Origin: CAZYLZ01 sp964648335
GTDB lineage: Bacteria > Patescibacteriota > Minisyncoccia > Phycocordibacterales > UBA2100
Direction of reading: 5' to 3'
Assembly: GCA_964648335.1 (NCBI GenBank)
Contig: CAZYLZ010000004.1
Span: forward strand, 1 to 64,000
DNA length: 64,000 nt
Shown here: positions 43,504-51,000 of the stretch, piece by piece
Numbering within the stretch: position 1 is the stretch's first letter
How the letters are laid out: the number at the start of each line of letters is the position of its first letter
The notes under the pieces: generated by a model
What the model was told of the DNA's origin: nothing
Database searches by the model: none
What the model saw: only the letters and a program-made list of their open reading frames with translations
Program-made: the position numbers and the translations under genes

Positions 43504-43598
43504 CAGACTGTCTCCTTTCCGATCTCGGCTGTGTTGGACTTTCCAATATCAATTAAATACCCAGACGGATGTAAATGCAATGAAGTAAGAAGATCTCT

Positions 43599-43672
43599 CT
43601 ACCACCCCTTTGCCGCAAGGGCGTTCTCTGCGGCCATCTGCTCGCCCACTTGCTTGGACCTCCTCTTCGTCT
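43599..43672 (-). pseudogene. Relic of the rnc 3' end
   Basis: Reading on the minus strand, RSKQVGEQMAAENALAAKGW and a stop match the true rnc C-terminus (KSKQEAEQMAAENALSAKGW, stop at 44537), at DNA as well as protein level over about 75 bp. Upstream of this the similarity fades and a TGA closes the frame, so it is not a gene. It is a direct repeat of the 3' end of rnc about 0.94 kb away, with the PaaX/Cas2-like gene between the two copies. Confidence 0.8.
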
Positions 43673-43748
43673 TTTTTCCTTTTTGCCAGATAAACCCTGT
43701 CTTTTTATCTCCTCATATTCACACCGTAAGCTCTTTCTCCATACATGT

Positions 43749-43780
43749 CCTTATATCAAGACGACCGTTTCAATATAAGA
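43749..43780. promoter_or_regulatory. Palindromic site 2, likely operator
   Basis: TCCTTATAT...ATATAAG with a central ACGACCGT. It matches site 1 (44410-44441) at 25 of 32 positions by hand alignment. It lies about 46 bp beyond the end of the PaaX/Cas2-like gene. Confidence 0.6.
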
Positions 43781-43826
43781 AATCGGACTCTGACTGCTCT
43801 TCGAAAGTTGTCGTGCCTTGATTTCC

Positions 43827-44408
43827 TCACGGCTTCGAAAGATTAAATCGCTTGCGAAGACGAGTATCGCCCTCGAGTTCTTCTACGACCGCATACAATA
43901 CCTCTCGACCGAGCACGAATTGGGTCTTGATGAGCGTAACGACGTCTTCACTGTCATAAGGATATACCCATACACTCCCCTGAAGCTGAACAAAGCCTAC
44001 CGACGCAAGCATCGCGCGAAGCTGATTTCGTGCAGTGCGTCTTCGTTCAGGAACATCAAAAATGACCATCCTCCACTTTTGATCCCACTTTTTAGGAACA
44101 CTTGTCGACCGCGGCTTTTCGGAAAACTTGATTAAAAAACTTTCACCGAGCGAGGTTATGCGCGCATATTTTTTACCATTTTCCTCGTGCCATGCCACAT
44201 ATCCATGTGCCACAAGTCGCGCTAATGCTGCATTTGCTCGCCAAGCATACGCGGAGCGGTTTTGATTAGTGTACGTCAGCAACTGCAAGGCATTTGGTGC
44301 AACAACTGCGACGCCGAGTAATCCTCCCACCTTGAGTGCTGTCAGGACTGCGTGCTTGATATTCTGCTTACGGGCTCGTTTCTTGACTCGTTTTTCTATT
44401 TTACCCAT
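43827..44408 (-). CDS. PaaX-like regulator with a Cas2-like C-terminal domain
   Basis: 193 aa. The basic N-terminus and a winged-helix region (NAALARLVAHGYVAWHEENG, then YARITSLGESFL) are followed by a ferredoxin-like domain with KWRMVIFDVPERRRTARNQL, GFVQLQGSVWVYPYD and VVEELEGD. This is the PaaX C-terminal/Cas2-like fold: the IFDVPE opening matches the Cas2 beta-1 region, where the catalytic Asp lies. There is no CRISPR array or other cas gene here, so a transcription-regulator role is more likely. The start is 6 nt after TAATAT and overlaps palindromic site 1. Confidence 0.75.
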   Translation of the reverse strand: MGKIEKRVKKRARKQNIKHAVLTALKVGGLLGVAVVAPNALQLLTYTNQNRSAYAWRANAALARLVAHGYVAWHEENGKKYARITSLGESFLIKFSEKPRSTSVPKKWDQKWRMVIFDVPERRRTARNQLRAMLASVGFVQLQGSVWVYPYDSEDVVTLIKTQFVLGREVLYAVVEELEGDTRLRKRFNLSKP

Positions 44409-44409
44409 A

Positions 44410-44441
44410 TCCTTATATTAACACGGCCGTCTATTTATAAG
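44410..44441. promoter_or_regulatory. Palindromic site 1, likely operator at the PaaX/Cas2-like gene
   Basis: TCCTTATAT and TATAAGGA flank ACGGCCGT. It covers the -10 box (TAATAT, 44415-44420) directly upstream of the ATG at 44408, so a protein bound here would block initiation. Site 2 lies on the other side of the gene. Confidence 0.65.
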
Positions 44442-44536
44442 GATACTGAGAGGAGATCGGGCAAAATTGAGGGACGGGAAATCGCTTGGTAGGTGCCGGG
44501 CTTTTCGATGTATCGTTAGAGAAACGCTTGTGTGAA

Positions 44537-45226
44537 TTACCAACCTTTTGCTGAAAGGGCGTTCTCTGCGGCCATCTGCTCGGCCTCTTGCTTGGACTTC
44601 CCTTCGCCCTTGGCGACCAAGGTCTGGCCTATGTAGGCTCCCGTTATGAACTTCTTGTCGTGGTCGGGTCCTGCCTGCGCCACGAGCTCGTACGACGGCG
44701 TGATGCCCTCTTTCTCTTGCGCGATCTCCTGGAAGCGGCTCTTAGCGTCTTGCCAGAGGCGTTTCGCAACCACCTCGTCGGTCTTATGGAACAGCTGCTT
44801 GGCGATAAACTGCTCTGCGGCAGCATAGCCTTGGTCCAGGTACAAAGCACCTATGAAGGCCTCGAAGGTGTTGGCCAGTATGTATTGGCGTGCGCGGCCG
44901 GTGTCTTTTGCCTCGCCCTTCGAGAGGAGCAAGAAGTCGTTCATGCCAAGATCGGTCGCAGCCTGCGATATAGAAACAGTATTGACGAGCGCTGCACGAA
45001 ACGCTGTGAGCTCCCCTTCGGCTTTGTCGGGATACTTGCCGAACAAAAAATCGGTGACAGCAAGCTCCAAGACCGCGTCGCCCAAGAACTCGAGACGCTC
45101 GTTATGTGCGATACCCGAGCGGTTCTCGTTTATAAACGAGCGATGTGTAAAGGCCTGCTTTAGCAGCTCTTTCTTGGCAAACGTAAAGCCGACACGTACC
45201 TCGAATGTAGAGAAATCTTTGTCCAT
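44537..45226 (-). CDS. rnc: Ribonuclease III
   Basis: 229 aa. Cleaves double-stranded RNA in rRNA and mRNA processing. The catalytic signature NERLEFLGDAVLELAVTD is intact, with a second acidic site in LYLDQGYAAAEQF. The C-terminal dsRNA-binding domain ends KSKQEAEQMAAENALSAKGW. TAGAGT lies 8 nt before the ATG, so the mRNA should be leaderless. Its last 75 bp are duplicated at 43599-43672. Confidence 0.95.
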   Translation of the reverse strand: MDKDFSTFEVRVGFTFAKKELLKQAFTHRSFINENRSGIAHNERLEFLGDAVLELAVTDFLFGKYPDKAEGELTAFRAALVNTVSISQAATDLGMNDFLLLSKGEAKDTGRARQYILANTFEAFIGALYLDQGYAAAEQFIAKQLFHKTDEVVAKRLWQDAKSRFQEIAQEKEGITPSYELVAQAGPDHDKKFITGAYIGQTLVAKGEGKSKQEAEQMAAENALSAKGW

Positions 45227-45263
45227 GTGTCTGCACTCTATCGTAGCGGACCTAAATTACAAG

Positions 45264-46184
45264 CTATTTACTCTCGAGACGCGAGCGCTCCTTCGAGACG
45301 AGCACGTTAATGGCGCGCGTGACGACCGGCAAGATATCGTCGTAAAAGTTGAGGTCTCCTACCTTAGCGAGCGGAAACCACTGAGCGTCGTCGAGCCCGC
45401 CCTCGCGCTTCAAGGTAAGTTCGTCAAATGGCGCTTCGGCGAGGTAGTAGGTGCAGTGACGGCGCTTCTTTCCACGCTCTGGGTCGTTGGCGATGTACTC
45501 GTTCTCGCCGAGCTTTTCGTCGATAACCGAGAGGTCGATACCCATTTCTTCTTTTACTTTGCGGCGAACGCCGTCTTCTGCCGGTTCGTCGGGCTTGAGC
45601 TTTCCTTTGGAAAGCGTCCAGTGCCCGAATATGTCGTGCACGAGCGCAAGATATATCGAACCCGAGTCGCGTGCGTACACGACCGCACCGATGAGCTCTT
45701 CTACAAACATCTGTTCGCGCGGAATCTTGGGCTTCTTTGCTATGTCGTTCTTTCCAGGCTCACCCAGTTCTACGTATACCGCGCCCAAGACGCCGTTAAC
45801 GAAGCGTCCCGACGATTCGCTACCGAAGGTCTTTGCGAGCTCGATAGCTTCGTTTATAGCGACTTTTGCGGGAACCTGCGAGCGGTCGGCGAACAAGAGC
45901 TCGGCCAAGCCCAATCGAAGTATGTTTCTGTCGATGACGGCTATCTTAGATATTGGCCAATCCGGTGCTGCTTTCTCTATGACGCGGTCGAGCTCGGGGC
46001 GCTTGGCGAGGATAGTACGAACGAGCGCCTGCATAAACGGCATGTCGGCTTCGCGAGCGCCGAATTCTTGCGTGTTGGCCATGAGCCGGCCATTGAGAGC
46101 GTCGTCGTTGATAGCATATCCCGCGCTATCCCACTCAAAGAGGGTCTGAAGAACAATCGATCGGGACAGGTGCCTGTTAGCCAT
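45264..46184 (-). CDS. nusB: NusB fused to a degenerate Nudix domain
   Basis: 306 aa. Residues 1-140 are NusB, the antitermination factor that binds boxA RNA: RHLSRSIVLQTLFEWD at the start and VAINEAIELAKTFGSESSGRFVNGVL. Residues 155-306 form a Nudix fold with the box at 194-216: Gly194, Glu200, Arg208, Glu212, Glu213 and Gly215 are present, but the Glu expected at 209 is Lys. This should weaken or change metal binding. The start is 7 nt after TATAAT. The fusion is continuous, with no frame change. Confidence 0.88.
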   Translation of the reverse strand: MANRHLSRSIVLQTLFEWDSAGYAINDDALNGRLMANTQEFGAREADMPFMQALVRTILAKRPELDRVIEKAAPDWPISKIAVIDRNILRLGLAELLFADRSQVPAKVAINEAIELAKTFGSESSGRFVNGVLGAVYVELGEPGKNDIAKKPKIPREQMFVEELIGAVVYARDSGSIYLALVHDIFGHWTLSKGKLKPDEPAEDGVRRKVKEEMGIDLSVIDEKLGENEYIANDPERGKKRRHCTYYLAEAPFDELTLKREGGLDDAQWFPLAKVGDLNFYDDILPVVTRAINVLVSKERSRLESK

Positions 46185-46205
46185 ACGTACGATTATACCT
46201 GGTTT

Positions 46206-46243
46206 AAAAAAGAAAACCCCCTATCGATAGTGGATAGAGGGAT
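46206..46243 (-). terminator. Intrinsic terminator of rpmF
   Basis: On the minus strand CCCTCTATC and GATAGGGGG form the stem, followed by TTTTCTTTTTT. Confidence 0.88.
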
Positions 46244-46260
46244 TTCTTGCATAGTTTGAT

Positions 46261-46656
46261 TTAAGCTCCTTTCGCGTCGTCTCCTGCCTTCTTGCGTGAT
46301 TTTCCTTTTACCTTCTTCGTCTCTTTCTTTCCGTCTACTTCGCCATGATCGTGCTTGTGATCTCCGTGATCGTGGTCGTGGTGATCGTGAGTCTGCTTGG
46401 CGCCTTCTTTCGGAGCGGTGTCGGTGCCGAGTGCGCGCGATTCGGTCTCGCGGCGCTTCAAGCGCTTCTGCGCGCGCTCGGTGCGAGCAACGACGTTGAT
46501 GACCTGGCGTCCGCGGTACTTGCCGCAATTGGCGCAGGCGCGGTGTTTCTGGTGATAAGCACCACATTCGCACAAAGCGAGGCGAACCTCGTCGAGTCCG
46601 TGGTGTGAGCGGCGTTTGCCGGTTGCTGAGCGCGTAGAGCGCATTCGGGATACCAT
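46261..46656 (-). CDS. rpmF: Large-subunit ribosomal protein bL32 with a His-rich tail
   Basis: 131 aa against about 57 for bL32. The N-terminal 60 residues are the ribosomal protein: MRSTRSATGKRRSHHGL, with the zinc site C29, C31, C41, C44 (CECG and CANCG). The extra 70 residues are Lys/Glu-rich and contain eight His in 15 residues (HDHHDHDHGDHKHDH, 90-104), then a basic tail. The tail could bind Zn, Ni or Co. TATACT lies 9 nt before the ATG. Confidence 0.9.
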   Translation of the reverse strand: MVSRMRSTRSATGKRRSHHGLDEVRLALCECGAYHQKHRACANCGKYRGRQVINVVARTERAQKRLKRRETESRALGTDTAPKEGAKQTHDHHDHDHGDHKHDHGEVDGKKETKKVKGKSRKKAGDDAKGA

Positions 46657-46698
46657 AAGGCGCCTAGTATACGTGATATTTCAAATCTGGCAAGATGA

Positions 46699-46740
46699 AG
46701 CCCCGCAGAGGCCACAGATGGCGCTGATGCGGGGCTAAAT
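46699..46740 (-). terminator. Hairpin after the 46750 gene
   Basis: AGCCCCGCA (46699-46707) pairs with TGCGGGGCT (46728-46736) around a 20-nt loop. The T-run on the minus strand is poor (TTCATCTT). Confidence 0.5.
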
Positions 46741-46749
46741 ATGGCTTTG

Positions 46750-47037
46750 TTAAGCCGTTTTCTTATTCTTAGCACGAACGGAGCCGGCCAAGAACACTGC
46801 GTCTGCACTCAACTTTACCTGCGTGCAGGTTGTTATGAAATTGCTGTCAGCCCCGGATTTGGTACAGCCCGTGCATGCGGGCGAGCCAGTATGTTCCTTG
46901 CAGTGATCGCATGCGAAGCGATCGAGCTCGGTGCGGCTTACCGATTCCAACTCTGAATATCGTTCGAGGACCGATCTGAGGTCCCGAACATCGAGCCGGT
47001 CTCTTGGCAATCCCTTAGACGCTTTTGGTACTGTCAC
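46750..47037 (-). CDS. Small protein with a Cys-rich (zinc-ribbon-like) motif
   Basis: 95 aa, GTG start at 47037. An N-terminal helix region (RSVLERYSELESVSRTELDR) is followed by CDHCKEHTGSPACTGC: two CxxC pairs 10 residues apart, as in zinc ribbons. A further Cys follows in FITTCTQV. AAGGGGAA lies upstream but close to the GTG. A promoter-like TTGACT ... TAACTG pair is present. No family recognised; start uncertain. Confidence 0.55.
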   Translation of the reverse strand: MTVPKASKGLPRDRLDVRDLRSVLERYSELESVSRTELDRFACDHCKEHTGSPACTGCTKSGADSNFITTCTQVKLSADAVFLAGSVRAKNKKTA

Positions 47038-47089
47038 GACTTCCCCTTCTTCACTTGTGTTGCAGACCGCGTATCAGTTAACGTCTTTT

Positions 47090-47671
47090 TTACGAGTTAG
47101 TCAACGACCTGATGAAGGTAGCACGATGGATACCGACCGATGGACCGTGCGCAACAATCGCGTCTCGATGAATCTGCGTACCGTAGCCCTTGTGGATTTC
47201 GAACGCGTACGCAGGATAGTCTTGGGCAAGTGCTGTCATCAAGCGATCGCGCGAGACCTTGGCGACAATGGATGCAAGCGCGATGGCCACTTCGGTCTCG
47301 TCGCCACGCACGATAGCCTTTTGATCCCAAGCATCGTACGGCAGCACCTTGAGACCGGCGTCGAGTACGACCGGCACCGAACCCGGCGACGCCAGCCGAG
47401 CGGCCGCACGACTCGCGGCAGCGTTGCATGCAGGGACGATACCCTCTGTGTCGATTGTCTTGGCACTCGAGAACTCGACCGCCCAGACGACCGCATCGCT
47501 TTGCTGTATCCACGCAAACCATTCGTCGCGTTTCTTTGCCGAAAGCTTCTTGCTGTCTTTGAGCTTGGGCACATCGGCCCAGGCGAGCGGCCTTACGAGC
47601 ATCACAGCACCTACCGACACTGGACCTGCGAGCGCCCCGCGCCCGGCTTCGTCTATACCAATGCAAATCAT
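47090..47671 (-). CDS. rnhB: Ribonuclease HII
   Basis: 193 aa. Removes RNA from RNA-DNA hybrids, including single ribonucleotides. GIDEAGRGALAGPVSVGAV carries the DEAGRG site; a further Asp lies in VVLDAGLKV, and IVAKVSRDRLM is also conserved. The start at 47671 is 6 nt after a TATGAT box. It is divergent from dnaE; both act on replication products. Confidence 0.95.
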   Translation of the reverse strand: MICIGIDEAGRGALAGPVSVGAVMLVRPLAWADVPKLKDSKKLSAKKRDEWFAWIQQSDAVVWAVEFSSAKTIDTEGIVPACNAAASRAAARLASPGSVPVVLDAGLKVLPYDAWDQKAIVRGDETEVAIALASIVAKVSRDRLMTALAQDYPAYAFEIHKGYGTQIHRDAIVAHGPSVGIHRATFIRSLTNS

Positions 47672-47726
47672 CTGTGCATCATAGCAGCCCCCAGATTGGT
47701 CGCAGAAACCAGAAAAACGCGTCTGC

Positions 47727-47774
47727 TATAATCTGCCAATGTCTCCCTGTAGCAGAGCTAGCCTCGCTACAGGG
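47727..47774 (+). promoter_or_regulatory. dnaE promoter and leader hairpin
   Basis: TATAAT at 47727-47732. The leader of about 49 nt holds a perfect 9-bp stem, CCCTGTAGC (47745-47753) with GCTACAGGG (47766-47774), ending 13 nt before the dnaE ATG. An ATG at 47739 lies 6 nt after the box but in another frame. Confidence 0.65.
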
Positions 47775-47787
47775 CAAGCGTCTGCCT

Positions 47788-50700
47788 ATGAAAAACTTCG
47801 TCCATCTGCATGTCCACTCGCACTACTCGCTCCTCCAAGCACTCCCCCAGATAGACCAGCTCGTGAAGGCCGCAAAAAAAGACGGCCAGACGGCGCTTGC
47901 ACTTACCGACGCCGGCAACATGTACGGCGTCATCGATTTTTACAAAGAATGCCAGAAAGCGGGAATAAAGCCGATCATCGGCGTGGATGCATACGTAGCG
48001 CCGCGCACGCGCTTCGACAAGGAGCACCGCATCGACAACCGTACCGCGCGCCTTGTCTTGTTGTGCCAGAACGAAATTGGTTACAAGAATCTGATCCAGC
48101 TCGTCACTAAGTCGAACCTCGAGGGTTTCTACTACAACCCGCGCATGGACCGCGATCTCCTCACAACCTACAAAGAAGGCCTGATCGCCATCCTTCCGTC
48201 CTTCGGCAGTGAAGTTTCGCGTGCCATAGACGAAGAAGATATACCCCGTGCCGAACAGGCGCTCGACTGGTACAAGAGCACATACGGCAATGCCCTCTAC
48301 ATGGAGATCACGCACCACCCCGAGATCGACCGCCACGACGAGAAGATGGCGAAGATCGTAGCCATCGCAAAGAAGCACGCGGTGCCCCTGGTTGCCGCGC
48401 AAGACACGTACTACATGCAGCCCGGCGAGGGCCTCGCACGTGAGCTCGTGATCAAGATAAAGAGTGGAGGACATCTCGACCGCGACAGCGAAATCGTCGA
48501 GGACTTCTCGTTCAAGACGACGCCACAGATCAACGACATGTTCGAGGACTACCCGGAGGCCGTCGCCAATACCGCGCTCGTCGCCGAACGCTGCAACGTC
48601 ACCTTAAACCTCGGCTCGTGGGTGTTTCCCAATATCACGGTGCCGCCCGGAACGACCCACGACTCGGAGCTCCGCGACCTCGCCTACCGTGGTTTCGAGT
48701 TGCGCGGACTTCCTAAGACGCCCGAGATCATCGCGCGACTCGACTACGAGCTCAACGTCATCTCGACCAAAGGATACTCGCCGTACTTTTTGGTGGTGTC
48801 CGACCTGTTGCAGTATGCGCGCAAAGTAGGAATATTTACCAACACGCGTGGCTCTGCAGCAGGATCCTTGGCCTCGTACATGACCGGCATCACTACGGTG
48901 AACCCGCTCGAGTACCAGCTTCCCTTCGAGCGCTTTTTAAACCCCGAGCGCCCCTCGCCGCCGGATATCGATATGGACATCGCGGACAATCGTCGCGACG
49001 AGCTCATCGATTATGCGCGATCAAAGTACGGCGACGACCACGTGGCGCAAATAGGCACCTTCGGAACGATGATGGCGCGTGCAGCCGTGCGCGACGTCTC
49101 GCGCGCGCTTGGGTTCTCGTACGGCGTGGGTGACAGGATTGCCAAGCTCATCCCTTTCGGAAAGCAGGGATTCCCCGTAACCATCGACAGCGCGCTCAAA
49201 GAAGTCGCCGAGCTTAAAGAAGCGTACGACAGCGATTCTGAGGTCCGCTCCGTAATCGACCTCGCGCAGAAGATCGAGGGCAACGCGCGTCACATCGGTG
49301 TGCACGCAGCGGGCGTTGTTTTGGCACCAACGCCAGTGACCGACTTCGTCCCGCTGCAGCAGGACCCCAAAGGCGGCAAGACCATCACGCAATACGACAT
49401 GCATGCGGTCGAGGACGCAGGCCTCCTCAAGTTCGACTTCTTGGGACTCACCAACCTTTCCATATTGGCCGATGCCGTCTCGCGCGTAAAGAATCGCCTC
49501 AACGTCATAGTCGACACCGACAAACTCCCGCAGACCGACGAAAAGACGTTCGCAATGCTTAGCCGTGGCGAGACCTTGGGTGTGTTCCAAATGGCAAGCG
49601 ACGGCATGACGAGCTATCTCGTGCAGCTTAAGCCCACGCGCATCGACGACTTGAACGTGATGGTCGCCTTGTACCGCCCAGGACCGATGGACAACATCAC
49701 CGAGTACATGGCGCGCAAGAACGGCGAGAAAAAGGCCGAGTACCTGCACCCCAAGATGGAGTCGTATCTCGCAAAGACCTTCGGCGTGCTCGTGTACCAA
49801 GACGACCTTCTCATGACCGCAATCGAGCTCGCTGGCTACTCGTGGGGCGAGGTCGACAAGTTTCGCAAAGCGGTCGGAAAGAAGATCCCCGAAGAGATGG
49901 CAAAACAGCACGTGATCTTCGTCGAAGGCTGCAAGAAGCACACCGGCATGAGTGCACGCGACGCCGAGGCGCTCTGGAACCTCTTCGAGCCGTTCCAAGG
50001 TTACGGCTTCAACAAGGCGCACGCGGCAAGCTACGGCAACCTCGCGTATCAGACCGCCTACATGAAGGCCAACTTCCCCGTCGACTACATGGCGGCACTC
50101 CTTACCGCCGACTCGGGCGACGTCGAAAAGATCGGCGGCATAGTGGGCGAAGCAAAGCGTATGGGCATCGCGGTCTTGCCGCCCGACATAAACGAGAGCG
50201 ATAACACCTTCACGGTCGTCGACGACAAAACCATCCGCTTCGGACTCTCGTCGATAAAAAACTTCGGCGAAGGCATCGGTGCGGCGATCATCGCCGAGCG
50301 AAAATCCGCCGGACGCTTTGCATCCTTGGCCGACTTCCTGACGCGCGTCACCGACAAGAACCTCAACAAGAAGTCGCTCGAGTCGCTCATCATGTGCGGC
50401 GCCCTCGACGCTTTGGGAGAGCGCGGCGCCCTGCTCGAGAATATCGAATTCTTGCTCGCGTACCACAAAGAAGGCTCGCATGCAGCCAAAGACCAAGGAT
50501 CGCTTTTTGGCGGCGGAGCACAAACCACTATCCCGCTCGTCCTTCCACCGTCGCGTCCTGCGACCCAAAAGCAGATGCTTACCTGGGAGAAAGATCTCTT
50601 GGGCCTCTATGTCTCGGGTCATCCGCTCGACGCATTTCGCGAGAAGCTCTCGAAGCAGAAGCTCGACTTGGCGGGGGCCAAAGCCACGCTCAAGGACGGT

Positions 50701-50943
50701 GCGCAGACAGTGATAGCCGGCTGTGTTGAGGCACGCACCGAGATAATCACCAAGAAAGGCGACAAGATGGCGTTCATCACTATTGTCGACATGAAAGACA
50801 AGATGGAAGTCGTCGTATTTCCTAAGACGCTCAAAGAAAATGCGGCGCATCTCGAGTCGGGCAAGTGCATCCTCATCAAGGGCGCCATGTCGGAGCGCAA
50901 CGGCGAAAAATCGTTCATAGCCGACGCGATTATGGCATTGTAG
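47788..50943 (+). CDS. dnaE: DNA polymerase III subunit alpha
   Basis: 1051 aa. The main replicative polymerase. The N-terminal PHP domain opens with FVHLHVHSHYSLLQ and continues ALTDAGNMYGVIDFYKECQ. The catalytic core has PPDIDMDIADNRRDELIDY with its Asp residues, and MVALYRPGPMDNITEYM. The C-terminal OB domain contains FITIVDMKDKMEVVVFPKTL. DnaE1-type length is slightly short. MKNFVHLHVH at 47788 is the natural start; the mRNA has a hairpin leader. Confidence 0.96.
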   Translation: MKNFVHLHVHSHYSLLQALPQIDQLVKAAKKDGQTALALTDAGNMYGVIDFYKECQKAGIKPIIGVDAYVAPRTRFDKEHRIDNRTARLVLLCQNEIGYKNLIQLVTKSNLEGFYYNPRMDRDLLTTYKEGLIAILPSFGSEVSRAIDEEDIPRAEQALDWYKSTYGNALYMEITHHPEIDRHDEKMAKIVAIAKKHAVPLVAAQDTYYMQPGEGLARELVIKIKSGGHLDRDSEIVEDFSFKTTPQINDMFEDYPEAVANTALVAERCNVTLNLGSWVFPNITVPPGTTHDSELRDLAYRGFELRGLPKTPEIIARLDYELNVISTKGYSPYFLVVSDLLQYARKVGIFTNTRGSAAGSLASYMTGITTVNPLEYQLPFERFLNPERPSPPDIDMDIADNRRDELIDYARSKYGDDHVAQIGTFGTMMARAAVRDVSRALGFSYGVGDRIAKLIPFGKQGFPVTIDSALKEVAELKEAYDSDSEVRSVIDLAQKIEGNARHIGVHAAGVVLAPTPVTDFVPLQQDPKGGKTITQYDMHAVEDAGLLKFDFLGLTNLSILADAVSRVKNRLNVIVDTDKLPQTDEKTFAMLSRGETLGVFQMASDGMTSYLVQLKPTRIDDLNVMVALYRPGPMDNITEYMARKNGEKKAEYLHPKMESYLAKTFGVLVYQDDLLMTAIELAGYSWGEVDKFRKAVGKKIPEEMAKQHVIFVEGCKKHTGMSARDAEALWNLFEPFQGYGFNKAHAASYGNLAYQTAYMKANFPVDYMAALLTADSGDVEKIGGIVGEAKRMGIAVLPPDINESDNTFTVVDDKTIRFGLSSIKNFGEGIGAAIIAERKSAGRFASLADFLTRVTDKNLNKKSLESLIMCGALDALGERGALLENIEFLLAYHKEGSHAAKDQGSLFGGGAQTTIPLVLPPSRPATQKQMLTWEKDLLGLYVSGHPLDAFREKLSKQKLDLAGAKATLKDGAQTVIAGCVEARTEIITKKGDKMAFITIVDMKDKMEVVVFPKTLKENAAHLESGKCILIKGAMSERNGEKSFIADAIMAL

Positions 50944-51000
50944 CCAAGACCAAACCTCCCCTAGAAACCGGTGCGTGCCGGTGGTAGGATGGCTTGATAT

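Noticed and set aside
43827..44408. CRISPR adaptation gene cas2
   Set aside because: No array, cas1 or effector in the window, and an N-terminal winged helix is more in line with PaaX.
47739..48110. Leaderless start at 47739 in front of dnaE
   Set aside because: The distance to TATAAT is right, but the frame encodes Pro/Ser/Arg-rich sequence and overlaps dnaE, whose product begins properly at 47788.
49021..50850. 609-residue minus-strand frame inside dnaE
   Set aside because: Antisense of the polymerase core; the sense strand has complete catalytic motifs.
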